From: Dipteris shenzhenensis
Lineage: Eukaryota > Polypodiophyta > Polypodiopsida > Gleicheniales
DNA length: 64,000 nucleotides
Strand: one strand, 5' to 3'
Assembly: GCA_047967505.1 (NCBI GenBank)
Contig: CM106540.1
Shown here: positions 36,022 through 47,336 of the stretch, in pieces
Layout of the letters: each line of letters opens with the position of its first letter
Position numbering within the stretch: position 1 is the first letter of the stretch
The notes under the pieces: model-generated
Told to the model about the DNA's origin: nothing
Databases searched by the model: none
Seen by the model: only the letters and a program-made list of their open reading frames with translations
Made by a program: the position numbers and the translations under genes

Positions 36022-36205
36022 AGTTAGTATACTATCTAAGTTCATGATTTGAATGAACTCTATAATGTATGTCGAGACCGAAGCTCACCTAGCTCACCTA
36101 AGAGCGTATTAAGAGTAAGTATACTATCTAAGTTCATGATTTGCATGAGCTCTATTATGTATGTCCAGACCGAAGCTCACCTAAGAGCGTATTTATTAAC
36201 AAGTA
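36022..36205. repeat. Direct duplication downstream of the STIG1-like gene
   Basis: Two adjacent copies of about 90 bp, each containing GTATACTATCTAAGTTCATG and GACCGAAGCTCACCTA, end in AAGAGCGTATT. They lie about 180 bp past the stop codon, possibly in the 3' UTR. 36210-37120 contains no other feature seen. Confidence 0.85.
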
Positions 36206-37129
36206 CCGTCTTTTTTCTTATTTATCCAATGGAGAGGAAAGATTCGTCCACTCAAATGCATAAATGATTGTCTATTGTATATGTATTTATGCATCTACGT
36301 TAATGATGGTCTTTACTCAACCTATGTATGTGAGCCTTAGGGCATGTATAAACATGATGCTCCTCAAGACTCCAAACTAGAGGCGCTATATAACATGCGA
36401 GCCAATCCTTAAAGAATTACATTTGCATATGTTCTCATATCAATATGCAAGCTACTTTGTCAATAAAAGTTTTGAGAAATTGAGCTGCTTTGTTGATTAC
36501 CCAAATTCATTGAGCAATTAGTTATGGCAACTTGTTCCTCTCAATTGGAATTATAAGTAAAACTTGTAACTAAAATGACATGAAGCAAGCATAGCTATGT
36601 TAACATGAGACCTAGATGGTAATTATGACTAGCATAATTTCAAAAAAGAAATTTGTGATTCCAACTCTATCTAAACTCCCAATGTCTACATGTAGAGTCA
36701 AATTTCATGTAAAAGTAAAAGAAGTGACAACATAGGCCATCAAGAAAAAGGTATATTGTGTCAACCAACAATGCCAACTTAAGAAAATGTATGGTGCCCT
36801 CAATAAATGGCCAAAAAATGAGTGTGTAGCATTGAGGTAGGTAGGCTTAGTCCAAAATGGTTTCAACCACTAGCTAGGGCCATGGTCCCCAATCTATAAT
36901 ATTCATGGACATTATGTAAACACATCTTTGTATAACCAATATAATCTGAGTTAGTTGAGACACTCAAAACAACATACTATTCAGAATTAGATATAGTAGT
37001 AATTTAATATACAAAGATTCCTTAGCTTGATTATATTTCTTTCAAACAACATGCTAATGTAGTCGAATTCAATGGCATGAGGGTTCATTCCACTCATATA
37101 GACTATATTAAGATAGCAATGTTTGTGGT

Positions 37130-37130
<1 letters not shown>

Positions 37131-37195
<65 letters not shown>

Positions 37196-37224
37196 TCTCT
37201 GGGATTTTTTTAGTACGTTTTTTT

Positions 37225-37282
<58 letters not shown>

Positions 37283-37315
37283 CTCTGGGATTTTTTTAGT
37301 ACGTTTTTTTGAGAA
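37131..37315. repeat. Duplicated (CT)n microsatellite
   Basis: Two long CT runs, each closed by the same segment: CTCTCTGGGATTTTTTTAG followed by TACGTTTTTTTG. The microsatellite and its flank were duplicated as a unit of about 90 bp. Confidence 0.95.
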
Positions 37316-37369
37316 AAGAATGTGTTTTTTGAATTAAAAATGCATGTGGATGTTCAAAACGCATTTTTT

Positions 37370-37680
37370 ACAACCGGTCAACATGCACCAGTTGATTGGC
37401 TATATACCGACCGGTAAGTCCCAACACCGACCGGTATTTTCTCGAAAATACCGACCAGTGTTGGGATTTACTAGTCGGTGAAAAGAAATCGATCGGTAAA
37501 TCACCACATCAACTGGTATACAACAAACCGGTTGGTGAAACAAAAAACCAGTTGGTATATTCGGGACAATACCGATCAGTGTAGTTAAACACCAATTGGT
37601 GTGCACAGACTGAATGCGTGGCATGCATGCATTTGCCACAAAAACCGACCGGTGTGTGGACATACCGGCCGGTATGCCCA
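37370..37680. repeat. Cluster of ACCGACCGGT-type palindromes
   Basis: About 14 imperfect copies of ACCGACCGGT or AACCGGTTGGT lie in about 300 bp, mostly 18-25 bp apart (for example ACCGACCGGTA near 37408 and 37427, AAACCGGTTGGT near 37526, ACCGGCCGGT near 37664). Each core is self-complementary around CCGG, and the intervening bases are not conserved. Reading frames through it are incidental. Confidence 0.85.
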
Positions 37681-37825
37681 GTTGGATTCTATAGAAGGCT
37701 GCCTTCGCGTCATTTTTTTCCATAGTTCACCAAAATTCACTGGAATTTTCTGTAGTTTTCTGCATCTTCGCTGCTTTCCGCTTCTCCTTCAGGCTTTTGG
37801 TGAGCTTTTGACCTCACTATTGTTC

Positions 37826-38410
37826 TCAGTTAGGGCCGGGCGATGGCTCGCTTGGGCCGGCTGGATTCACCTCACCTTAGTTGAGAGAAAAGAGAGAGAA
37901 ATATGTAGTATGTTTGTGCTTTCTTGCTTTTGTGTGTATGTTTGCATGATGTGTTTCACTTAGGGCTAGATGATGACTCGCTTCAGTCGGTTGGATTCAT
38001 CTCGCCTCGAGTGATGTTCTAGTAGTATCAGGATTAAGGCTAGGTGATGGCTCACTTTGGTCGACTGGATTCACCTCGTCCCAATTGAGAGAGGAATAGA
38101 GAGAGAGGAATATGTGTGATGCTTATTTATGCTTGCTTATATGTGTTTAAATGTGTGACGTTTATCACTTGGGGCTGGATGATGACTCGTTTTGGCTGGT
38201 TAGATTCATCTCACCTCGAGTGACGTTCTATTAGGTAATATCATGATCAAGGCTAGGTGATGGCTTGCTTCGGCCGGTTGGATTCACCTCGCTTTGGTCT
38301 ACTATCATATATTCATATATATTGTACATAGGTGTCAATAGAGCCGGTTATTGTCCCGATGATAGCTTGCTTTGGCTAGCAAGATTCATCTCGATGATGA
38401 CCTTCCCAAT
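37826..38410. repeat. Diverged tandem repeats (GGTGATGGCTCGCTT units)
   Basis: A segment resembling GGCTAGGTGATGGCTCGCTT and then CGGTTGGATTCACCTCG recurs at about 37833, 37965, 38040, 38170, 38255 and 38355. Alternate copies have GATGACTC and are followed by GAGTGACGTTCTA, so the larger unit is about 200 bp. 38420-38985 shows no supported feature. Confidence 0.75.
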
Positions 38411-38989
38411 GAGCTCAAGATGTGTGATCACACAATGTTGATCTAGATCATCTTGGTTCATTACATTGTGATTGCTGTTATATGTTTTTATGTTCGTCTT
38501 TTATAGCCTATCCTTCTTCGATAGACTGATAGAATGTGTTGGAGTAATTTGTATGAGGCACGCTATTGCTTTCAGGATCCACGTTATAATTATCTATTAG
38601 AAACTCATGTTAGCATGTGCATAGATCTCAATTTTATTTCTTGATTTTTTCGCATTTGTTTTTGTAATGACTCTTGAGTGTTAACGTAATGCATTACGAT
38701 TGGACCTAGATGTCTCAATTACTTAATTGCTATATGCATTGGTTTTTGTATGTACACGTCATGACTCATCATGGTAGTAGAACCTCACGAGTGCTTACGC
38801 AATGATTGTTGTGTGAATTAGATCTATACCTCTGCCTTCCTCATGGCAGCCACTGCTTCAAAGAGAGAGAGAGACACTTGGAGAATCGAATTGCAACAAC
38901 TTGTTCATAGGGTGTGCGTTCGACATATTATAACATTGAGTTAGGAGAAAATAAGAGACATTCTGCATACCAAGTCTAAGCGGGATGAA

Positions 38990-40331
38990 ATGCATCAATG
39001 CATACTTGCTCAATTTGACTGTAGCTGGATGAGACGTGGAGAGGAGCGGATAGAGGAGAAAGAGGCTGTACTAAATTTCCTACCTAGAGTGCTAGGTGAT
39101 ATAGCTGCACAATGGGAAATGGTAAAGCAGTCAGAGCCCTTGACAAATGCAACAAGGTCAAAGTTGGATAGGTGGCTTATAGAATGGAAGGAATCCCGTG
39201 CTGCCATTCATAGGAAAAATCAAAAGGAAAAAGGTGCGGCTGGCAGACTATCGAATGTCACCATGCAATATTATACCCAAGTTGCTAGTGGCTCATAGAA
39301 AGAATAGACACGAGAAGTCAAGACAGCAAGGCAAAAATAGACTTGTGCACGAAGTTTGCCAACATGTGCTCTACAACGGTACACTTCCCACTAGTTGCAT
39401 TGACAATTCTTGAATTAAATGGGGGGGTGGAAGGAAAAGTGTATCGGGTTAAGATAGAGGGTGTGTCAGGTTTCAAGCGACAATCCTATCTTATACTAGC
39501 AAGAAGTTGAGGCACGATACTACACATGCACATAGATCATTGAAGATAATGCTGGCAATGATTGTAATGCATAGGGCCATGTGTCGCACAATTGGTTACA
39601 CACACTTTAGTGATCTTTGGTTAATCATTACATACTTCAATGGAGGTAGTATTCATGACATGCTCATGAGCCTACCTTCCATGTATCATGATTATCCGAA
39701 CTGGACAAGGCGAGGTAACCCCCACGAGCAACCTCGCAATGCGTGGCATGATACACGGAGTCAGATGCAAGCACGCCTAAATTGTAAGAACGCTCTTGCC
39801 ATTTGCACAGCTATTGCTAGTGCAATGAATGCAATGCATCAGAGGGGGTTCAGACACACTGATTTGAATGCTGGAAACTATGTGTTGGATTTCACACCAT
39901 ATGGGAAATCTATGCAGGTGAGCATTATTAATTGGGGAAGGTGTCTCCATAGAACTGAGAGCAAGCCTGAGCAGGTTCAAGCGCATGCTCCAAAGTCAAG
40001 ATTTCCTTGATTTGCACCAGAGCTTTATGCAAGAAATGATGCTTTTCCTCAATCAAATGGTGCATGGTCAGACGTGTCAGATTGCTATGCTATTGGTTTG
40101 TTACTTGGCAAAATAGCCAACTTCCTTGTGGGGTGCAGGTCCACACTGTCAAGTGATGAACTATACTTGGGGCATGTAATCAAGTTGTTGTGGGATTGTG
40201 AACTCCACTTTTGCCAGAATGAGCCTCGGGAACAGAGGACAATGGAAGCCCTGCTAACTAAACTTCACGCACATCGTGTTGATGAAAATGACGCAATGCA
40301 TCCAATGGATGATATGAAAACTTATCTATAA
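38990..40331 (+). pseudogene. Protein-kinase-like pseudogene
   Basis: A glycine loop is readable at 39415-39450 (LNGGVEGKVYRVKIEG, frame 1). A frameshift follows near 39500, then frame 3 from 39507 to 40331 carries the rest of a kinase fold: hinge-like LWLIITYFNGGSIHDML, catalytic-loop HTDLNAGN at 39855 (HRD with Arg to Thr, catalytic Asp kept), INWG at about 39927 in place of DFG (Asp to Asn), and FAPELY (APE motif) at 40011, then C-lobe helices. TGA at 40008-40010 replaces what looks like Trp just before FAPELY. An upstream frame at 38990-39298, helical and charged, may be its N-terminal region. It lies between minisatellite DNA and a copia fragment, suggesting a dead host gene or one captured by a transposon. 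The subfamily is not recognised. Confidence 0.65.
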
Positions 40332-40604
40332 AATTTTCATTTGCAAGTCATCATATTTCCATTTGCAAGTCCTGTAGTTTTTAAATATTCCTAAAACAAA
40401 TTTGCATTGTTTTGAAATGGATTTATGTTTTTCATTGGTTGTTTAGGATTTATGTTTTGAAATTTTGAGAAAACAATCTTCTACAATAGGATGAGAAGCA
40501 AATGTGTTTGAATGTATGTATGTATCATGTCCTGAACTCATATATTTGCTATTATGTTTAGGGTTTAGCATTTCACCAAAACAATGGCATCATCATCAAG
40601 AACA

Positions 40605-40807
40605 CCCTCTCGACCATCCACAAAGCACATTGAGGTGCATTATCACTATGTGCGGGAGAAGGTTCTAGAAGGGTTTATTGATCTAGTTTATGTCAGCACA
40701 GAGGATCAGGTAGCTGACATATTCACGAAGGCATTGGGTGCAGAGAAGCTACGCAAGTTCAGAGATCTGCTTGGTGTGCAAGAATTGGGATTGAGCTCGA
40801 GGGAGAA
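40605..40807 (+). pseudogene. copia RNase H C-terminal fragment
   Basis: The fragment carries TKHIEVHYHYVREKV and VADIFTKALGAEKLRKF, the end of a copia polyprotein, then GGGAGAA directly before an LTR. The same family as the minus-strand elements at 47-49.7 and 59-61 kb. The preceding MASSSRTPSRPS codons (40584-40619) are foreign to it, so a breakpoint lies at about 40618. Confidence 0.85.
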
Positions 40808-41421
40808 TGTTGAGATATCGAGCTCCACTCGTGATATGCCAGGGTGACCGCTCGGGGGGGTCACTCATCATATGTAACCCTATCACGTGAGTTTAACAGA
40901 AGGATTTTTTTTATTTCTAAAATTTACAGAAATAGATATACATAAGGGACTATTCAAAATAGTTTTGGAAAAAAATTACAGATTTGTATAGAAAAGGGGT
41001 ACATTTTATCAATGAAATTTTTTACAGATAAGGGACTTTAAATATAGGCCTTGAACGCACGTGATATAGAGGGTTTATACATAGTGACCCCCCCGAGGGT
41101 GACCGTTGTACATTTATGTCACTGACTTGTTGGCTGCAGATGCAGTTGGTACACTGCCCATGAATAATAGCTAGATGACAGCTATCGTTATGTACTCTAG
41201 TTAGTGGCTTAGTTAGTATGCCACCTAGGTTAGCTGAGTTTGGTTTGAGACCCACATATAGGGTTCATCTATTCCTTTTGTACTAAGAGAGAGTTCTTTT
41301 GGCTTTCACAACTAAGAAGAGGAAAACTGTCTTCAGCCTCCACCTTCTTCTATGGTTAGATCCCCCTTGATCTTTTGCTAATTCCGCGTTGCACTAGGAG
41401 AGCACGATCCACATTTTCACA
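40808..41421 (+). repeat. copia LTR interrupted by a MITE
   Basis: Starts TGTTGAGATATCGAG and ends TTTTCACA; about 359 bp without the 247-bp MITE and its 8-bp duplication, matching the 356-bp LTR at 46981-47336. It is preceded by RNase H coding and followed directly by a primer site, so it serves both as a 3' LTR and as a 5' LTR. Confidence 0.85.
40851..41097 (+). mobile_element. MITE copy 2 (247 bp) inside a copia LTR
   Basis: Perfect terminal repeats CTCGGGGGGGTCACT and AGTGACCCCCCCGAG. Target duplication GGTGACCG is at 40843-40850 and 41098-41105. The related LTRs near 47292 and 59389 (minus strand) carry a single copy of the same site, GCCAGGGTGACCGTTG, two natural empty sites. AT-rich and non-coding. 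Confidence 0.96.
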
Positions 41422-41433
41422 TGGTATCAGAGC
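41422..41433 (+). other. Primer-binding site
   Basis: TGGTATCAGAGC immediately after the LTR ending at 41421, showing that this LTR heads an element running rightwards. Confidence 0.85.
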
Positions 41434-43221
41434 TTAGTTCTAGCTCTTCTAGATTACTTTTATATTGTTCTTGAGTGATTGTGAGTGATGTCCATTCACC
41501 TCCATTGAGAAATCTCGATCTACTTATTTTTGTTCATTTTCTCTTGGGAGAGTTTACAGAGCTTTATTATGAGATTCTTCTTCTAGTATCCACGAATCTA
41601 TTGTGGGGGAAAATGAAGTCTCCATTGATTAGATAGGGAGACTATTTGGAGGGGATTTGGAGATATTGTCTACTCCTCTAATCTATTCTCTTCTCATAGA
41701 TAGGGGTCGATAGACTTAGAGGTCCCTATTGTACTTTAGGAGAAAGGTGATAGAGAGAAATCCACTAGTCTGCAACAGTCAAAGATAGCAACTCAAACTA
41801 CTCTACATGGGCAGTCAGGGAAAACTCGAGCAAAGATGGATTCTATTATGACGGCCAATTCATCGTATGACCAAATCATGAACCAAGGATGACCAGAGGC
41901 TGCCTTGCACCACACAACGACTTGACAGCTGTTGCAGCTTCTTGTGCCATCCACAAGCTGAGGATAAGGTAGAAACGGATCCTGGCTTCCAAGGCTCTAA
42001 CAACCCTAGCCTTCCAGGGCTACTCACATAATTGCAGCAACCATCCTAAGCTCCAACGACCTCCCGTGCTCCCCCTTGATGAATCTAGCACATGGCTTCT
42101 ACAATGACCTTCATCTATAGCCTAGGACTCCATCTACGTCCACCCCTAGTGAGCCAACACCTCATGCCCACCTCCAACTATATGTGGTGACTTTATATCA
42201 TTGACGAGTCCACAAAGAGGCGACAGGAGATAAGAAGGCAAAGAGCAAGGAGAATTATGTCCATGGCCATGGAGTCGAATGTAAGTAGACAACAAGCCTA
42301 CGTAACATCAGTAGATGTAGTATCCAAGGCAAAGACCATGGAGAAACAAAGTGCCATGTAACTATAGCCCAAAACACTAGTAGCGAGTTCAAGTAGACTT
42401 GAATATCTGGCACCAGGAAACGAGGCATACTCCAATGGTGGAAGACAATGCCACATGGTCTCATCATGCTCTGTGACAGTATAAATTCCCATCAATCAAG
42501 CTCACCTTACCCAGGTTTGGTCAAGATTAGCTTGCCAAGGTAAGGTTAGGTCAAGGGTTTGTTAATTGTGCTAGATTAGCATGCCAACCACCTAAGCACA
42601 TTCCCTTTCTAAGCACCATCCTGCAAGCAAGATGTGAATCCATATGCCACATCATCAAAGGCCAAAAGTTTGACAAGCCATAACTTGGAATATAGGAAGT
42701 ATTTGCACGTGCTCCAAAAAGGAAAAATGATTGGATTTTTTGAGCCCTATGTGCTTGTAATAGCTAAATCATTGTATGCAATTAGACACTACCAACATTG
42801 AAAGAAATCAATTGGTAAGAACTTTGCCACAAATGAAAAATCAAAGCATGAATGCACATATCACTGTCATATGCATATGCCAAAAGCACAAGTGCACGAG
42901 ATGACCATATCACAGAACATGGCATCCACACATAAAGCATTAAAGGCACAGGAAGAATAAAGCATCATGCATCAAGCTACTTCAAGCAAAGAAGAGAATG
43001 CCATCGAAAACATGTACCAAGAAGCAAAAGCCTTTCCACCTTTAGCCTATATTCTTGGAATCAAACCTAACCACTTGCAAGTAGCCATGCAAACAATCAG
43101 GGGAGGTATTGACATGTAAAAACCACACTTGACCAAGGTATGCACTAAGGGGAGGTGATGGATTTGTAACTCACATCTGACCACCTTGCGGTAGCCAATG
43201 GATCATGGCACCAAGGGTAGG
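41434..43221 (+). mobile_element. Non-coding interior between two LTRs (LARD-like)
   Basis: About 1.8 kb between the primer site at 41422 and an LTR beginning at 43222, with no gag or pol similarity in any frame. GGGTAGG just before 43222 can serve as the polypurine tract. It looks like a non-autonomous LTR element, but the two LTRs share only their right portions, so one transposition unit is not proven. Confidence 0.45.
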
Positions 43222-43761
43222 TGTTGAGATATGGTGCCATGAGCACATAAATTAGAGGCTAAGGTATGGTGTAGGAATGTATTAAAGTAGCCACCCAAGG
43301 ATGTGGACTACATGATGTGTTGAGATATGGTGCCATGAGCACATAAATTAGAGGCTAAGGTATGGTGTAGGAATGTATTAAAGTAGCCACCCAAGGATGT
43401 GGACTACATGATGTGAAGATGTGGAGCAAGGACATCCACTAGGAGAGATGTGGATTTAAGGATCCCACATGGGCTGACTATTCAAAGGGCTCTCTCTATA
43501 TATAAGAAACCTATCTCTTGTATTACAATATGCACATTTGGAATAGATTGAGTATTGCCTACCATATGTCTCTCTCACAGAGTTTCTTCTATGGTTTGAT
43601 CCCCCTTGATCTTTTGCTAATTCCACGTTGGACTAGGAGAGCACGATTTACAGTATTGCCTACTGTATGTCTCTCTCATGGAGTTTCTTCTATGGTTTAA
43701 TCCCCCTTGATTTTTTTCTAATTCCACGTTGGACTAGGAGAGCACGATCCACATTTTCACA
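43222..43761 (+). repeat. LTR with two internal tandem duplications
   Basis: Begins TGTTGAGATATGG and ends CACATTTTCACA. A 96-bp unit at its start is duplicated exactly or nearly so (43222-43317, 43318-43413). A unit of about 102 bp near its end (ATTGCCTAC...GAGAGCACGAT) is also doubled (about 43553-43654 and 43655-43745). The terminal 70 bp matches the LTR ending at 41421, but the U3 does not. Confidence 0.75.
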
Positions 43762-43786
43762 AGAGCTTCTTATGTAGGTATGAAAA

Positions 43787-44345
43787 AATCTATCACCTCC
43801 CTCTTTGAAAGAGGTCCACGGACCTGACCTTAGAAGTAGTCCCATCTAGCCCCATTACCTTGTGGTCATAGGGACCAAGAACCATTCCTATGGCCAAAAT
43901 CTGAGTGGGGCTTGGGAGAAGCAAGGAAAATGCCTATGAGGGAATTCAATCTCAATCTCACTAGAGGCACTACATAGAGTCTAGACTACCATGCCCCCTT
44001 CTTCATCTTGCTCATCTCACTCCTCTGCCATCCCAAATTTGAAGTTTGACTTCTTCTCCCAACTCACAATTCTAAGGCCCTTCATATTAGACTGCAGGAC
44101 CTTACAAAATGAATGCAAAAAAAAAAAGAAAACAAAGCCACCTCCCTGTTTGAGAGAGTCCAAATACTTGACATCAAGAGTGATCCCATCTAGTCCCATC
44201 ACCTTGTTGGCATAGGGGCCAAGAACCAATCCCTTAGCCAAGCATTGGGTGGGGCTTAGGAGAAGAGATAAAAATTACCTATCAAATCCAAAGCAATGAA
44301 AAATGAGCATGCACATTTATTATATAGGAATGAAAAAAATCCTAT
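43787..44345. repeat. Diverged duplication, offset about 348 bp
   Basis: CACCTCCCTCTTTGAAAGAG with CCCATCTAGCCCCATTACCTT (about 43793-43890) recurs in altered form at about 44138-44240, including GGGACCAAGAACC versus GGGCCAAGAACC. Non-coding. 44350-45600 otherwise shows only a short (CT)n run at about 44831-44860. Confidence 0.6.
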
Positions 44346-44829
44346 CCTTCTAGCTTGACTAGCACTTATTTTTCATTCTATTTCAATACAACGCCCTTGA
44401 GGGGGGTTGTTCTTGATATCACATAAGGCACAACATATATTGTAGACCATTCAAAAGCAACATGTACAAATCTATGTGAAAGAATGCCTTATGCAAATTC
44501 CATATTATTTCTTAAGTATTCATGATAAAGAGTTAATGTATATGATGGAGCTTAAATAAATCTTTGACAAAGGTTGTGCCTCTATGTGAATGTACATAAT
44601 GAACTTTAAATCAAACTCAACCATTTGAACATGAAGATTTTATCTTGGAAACCCTACACATGTCATCTTCCAAAGACCTTGTTGTATCATAGTTAGAAGG
44701 AAATTACCAACAATACAAGTCAAATTTGAAGGCCTTAAATGTGAGGATTGAAGATATCTAGAATATTAAGGAAGCATAAGGAGGTTTTAAGACTATTTGA
44801 ACTTGAGTATAGCGTGTATTTTGAAGACG

Positions 44830-44863
<34 letters not shown>

Positions 44864-45636
44864 ATTAAGTTATGATTCAAATGTAGAAATCACAATGCAT
44901 ATATCATAATCATACTATACAAGCATTTAAAACTAGATAACATATGCAAGCATTTATATTCAAGCTTCAATGACACCAAAGGCTGAATAAATGACTAATG
45001 TCAAATCCTAGATAATTACATTTAACACTATTTTGGTAGCAGGACATCAAATTGTCCTAGGACACTTTTATGTCATGTTAACTTAGCCACTTGCTAGAAT
45101 TATTCAAAAGCATCCCTAAGCTATTTTGGGATTTTCCTTGTATGCCATAATATGCAACAAATTTTAGGATAGCACGGCAGTAGTGTAGGGATAGCACGGT
45201 AATAGTGCAGGATTAGTGCATGATAAGTTATCGCCATCATGGTGGTTGGTTTGCACTAGGATATTAACAGCCACTAGCACAGTAGTTTGCTTCTATTATT
45301 ACAAGATGAATGGATTTGTAAAATGTGTGGATTCATTATGGGAAACCAGCGCGGTGGTTGTTGGGATATACTAAAAACAAGCATGGGATTTACCGTTTGG
45401 GATTTACAAAAACAATTTAATAAAACCAAGACGGTGGTTGTTTGGGATATACTAAAAAGAAGAAGTCTCAAATACAAATTCCATTTTGTAAGACAAGAGG
45501 ACATATTGTTTCCTTGCAATGAGACTACATACATTTTTTTAGTACTATCTCAGTCATCCTCGTCCACCACTCCAAGACACCCCAAGATGTGCTCATGTGT
45601 GTCTAAGTCCAATTTGAAGACACTCTTGCCTTTCTT

Positions 45637-46740
45637 TCATTGTTGTGACACAAGTTGCATCTGGAACTTAATAGCTCTTACTAGATGAGAGTACACACAT
45701 GTTTGTGGACTCTTATGTAGTAGTTCGTAATTGTGGCCTCTCTTGGATGTTTTTTTGTACCAAAAAGCTCCGACTACTACATCCCACTTCTCATAGGTTG
45801 TTTCCCAATTATCCTTAAATGTTTCCTCAACCTTGTACTTAGGTTTTGTGCATTGCTCGTGCATTGCAACAGAAAGTATGGGTCATCTTCCTCATTCTCC
45901 TCAAAATCTGTGACAACTGCAAAGTTATCCCCCTCTTCTAGACAGTCAGTGAGGTCATCGAAACTCTCCCCAAACTGTGGTGAGTCGTTTGTCTCTCCAT
46001 TTTTTGTCACTCCATCTAAACGTATAGGGAAAACTTAAACTTGCTCCCATGTCTTCACAAATGCAATGTTCTCACAATCGTCATGATCCCCTATGATGCA
46101 TGCACTACAGAAATAAGAAAGTTTTATCGTTTTAATGAGTTGTTTTTTTTAAAGCCCCATATGTTGTGCAGACTATGAGCTCCTTTAATTTTTTAAAAAT
46201 CGTGCCAGCTTCTCCTTTGCACTTCATCCACTTTCACTTCATGGAACACTCTTCGTACTACAGTATTCTTAAGGCTTGTTTACTATATGTCGAATGCATG
46301 CTTGTGGAGAGGTTGGTTGTAAGCCATGTTATAGCATCATGGGCATCATTGATTTTTTCTTGAGGGCATGCTAATTGGTGTTTCAATACAGCTTGCTTAA
46401 TAACAGCACTGCATCCATCATGTTCACCCTTGCCATGGCTAGAACCAAAGAAATTCCACATCATGTCAAAGATTTGATCCTTGAGACAAAGTAGAATACA
46501 CGTGCTGATTTAAATTGAGAGGCAGCACTATCTAACCACACCCAATGTTGTTTTATATTTTTTGCATGGGGATTTTTCTTTTTCAACCATTCCCAATGCA
46601 GTGGAAAAGCATGCTACACAAATAGGGTATCATGTTCCCTATTATCTAAAATGTAGAAATGGTACGTGCATTGCAATAACCTAGACTCCTGTGAGTCAGC
46701 AAGCAGATTGGCATCAGGTATAGAAGAATCAAGCAAATGA
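45637..46740 (-). pseudogene. Relic of a second transposase-like family
   Basis: Read on the minus strand from about 46700 down: TYHFYILDNREHDTLFVQHA, then HWEWLKKKNPHAKNIKQHW, then ASQFKSARVFYFVSR, then MWNFFGSSHGKGEHDG (46464 leftward), and finally ETFKDNWETTYEKWDVVVGA and VYSHLVRAIKFQMQL (45864 to 45640). The SQFKS...HGKGEHDG pair is a pattern I know from transposase-like proteins of plants and animals, where the Asp before SQFK and the HGKG region form part of a nuclease-like core. Here that Asp stands in LDSAASQFK. Several frameshifts break it. The family name is not certain. Confidence 0.5.
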
Positions 46741-46980
46741 TTGTATGTGATATGCACAAGAATTGTTATCTACTTGTCGTACCAGTGAACACTTTGTATC
46801 TCAGCTTGTTCTTGAAAAGAATAATTTTATGCAAAATCTATGATAGATATAATAGTGTCACACGGAAAATTGGCAAGGCACGTCCTGAACTGCTTATCTT
46901 GCCAACTAGCCATGAAATTATGAAGCACATATTTTGGGATGGATTGAACCAACTGACCTACAAGCTCCCTTGGCTAGGTA

Positions 46981-47336
46981 TGCGAAGAGAGTAGGAGAGA
47001 AGGAAGGAGTCTCACTTGTAGCTTTGTCACATACACAATGGGGGAATACACACAAAGGTGGAGGATGAAAACACTTTTCCTCTTCTTAGTTATGAAAGCT
47101 AAAAGAACTCTCTTTGTAAAAAAGGAATAAGTGAACCCTATATGTGGGTCTCAAACCAAACTCAACTAACCTAGGTGGCATACTAACTAAGACACTAACT
47201 AGAGTACATAAAGATAGCTGTCATCCATCTATTATTCATGCACGGTGTACCAACCGCATCTACAGCTAACAAGTTGGTGACATAAATGCACAACGGTCAC
47301 CCTGGCATATCACGAGTGGAGCTCGATATCTCAACA
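46981..47336 (-). repeat. 3' LTR of truncated copia 2
   Basis: Minus-strand ends TGTTGAGATATC (at 47336) and TTCGCA (at 46981); 356 bp. The minus-strand polypurine tract AGCTTGAGGGGGGG abuts it at 47337. Its U3 matches the LTR at 40808, but its last 75 bp does not; that part matches the LTR at 59037. Confidence 0.85.

Noticed and set aside
45287-45688. Plus-strand open frame of 133 residues with Trp/Cys-rich repeats
   Set aside because: It overlaps the better supported minus-strand transposase relic and contains a small internal duplication (GTTTGGGAT...); no known motif.
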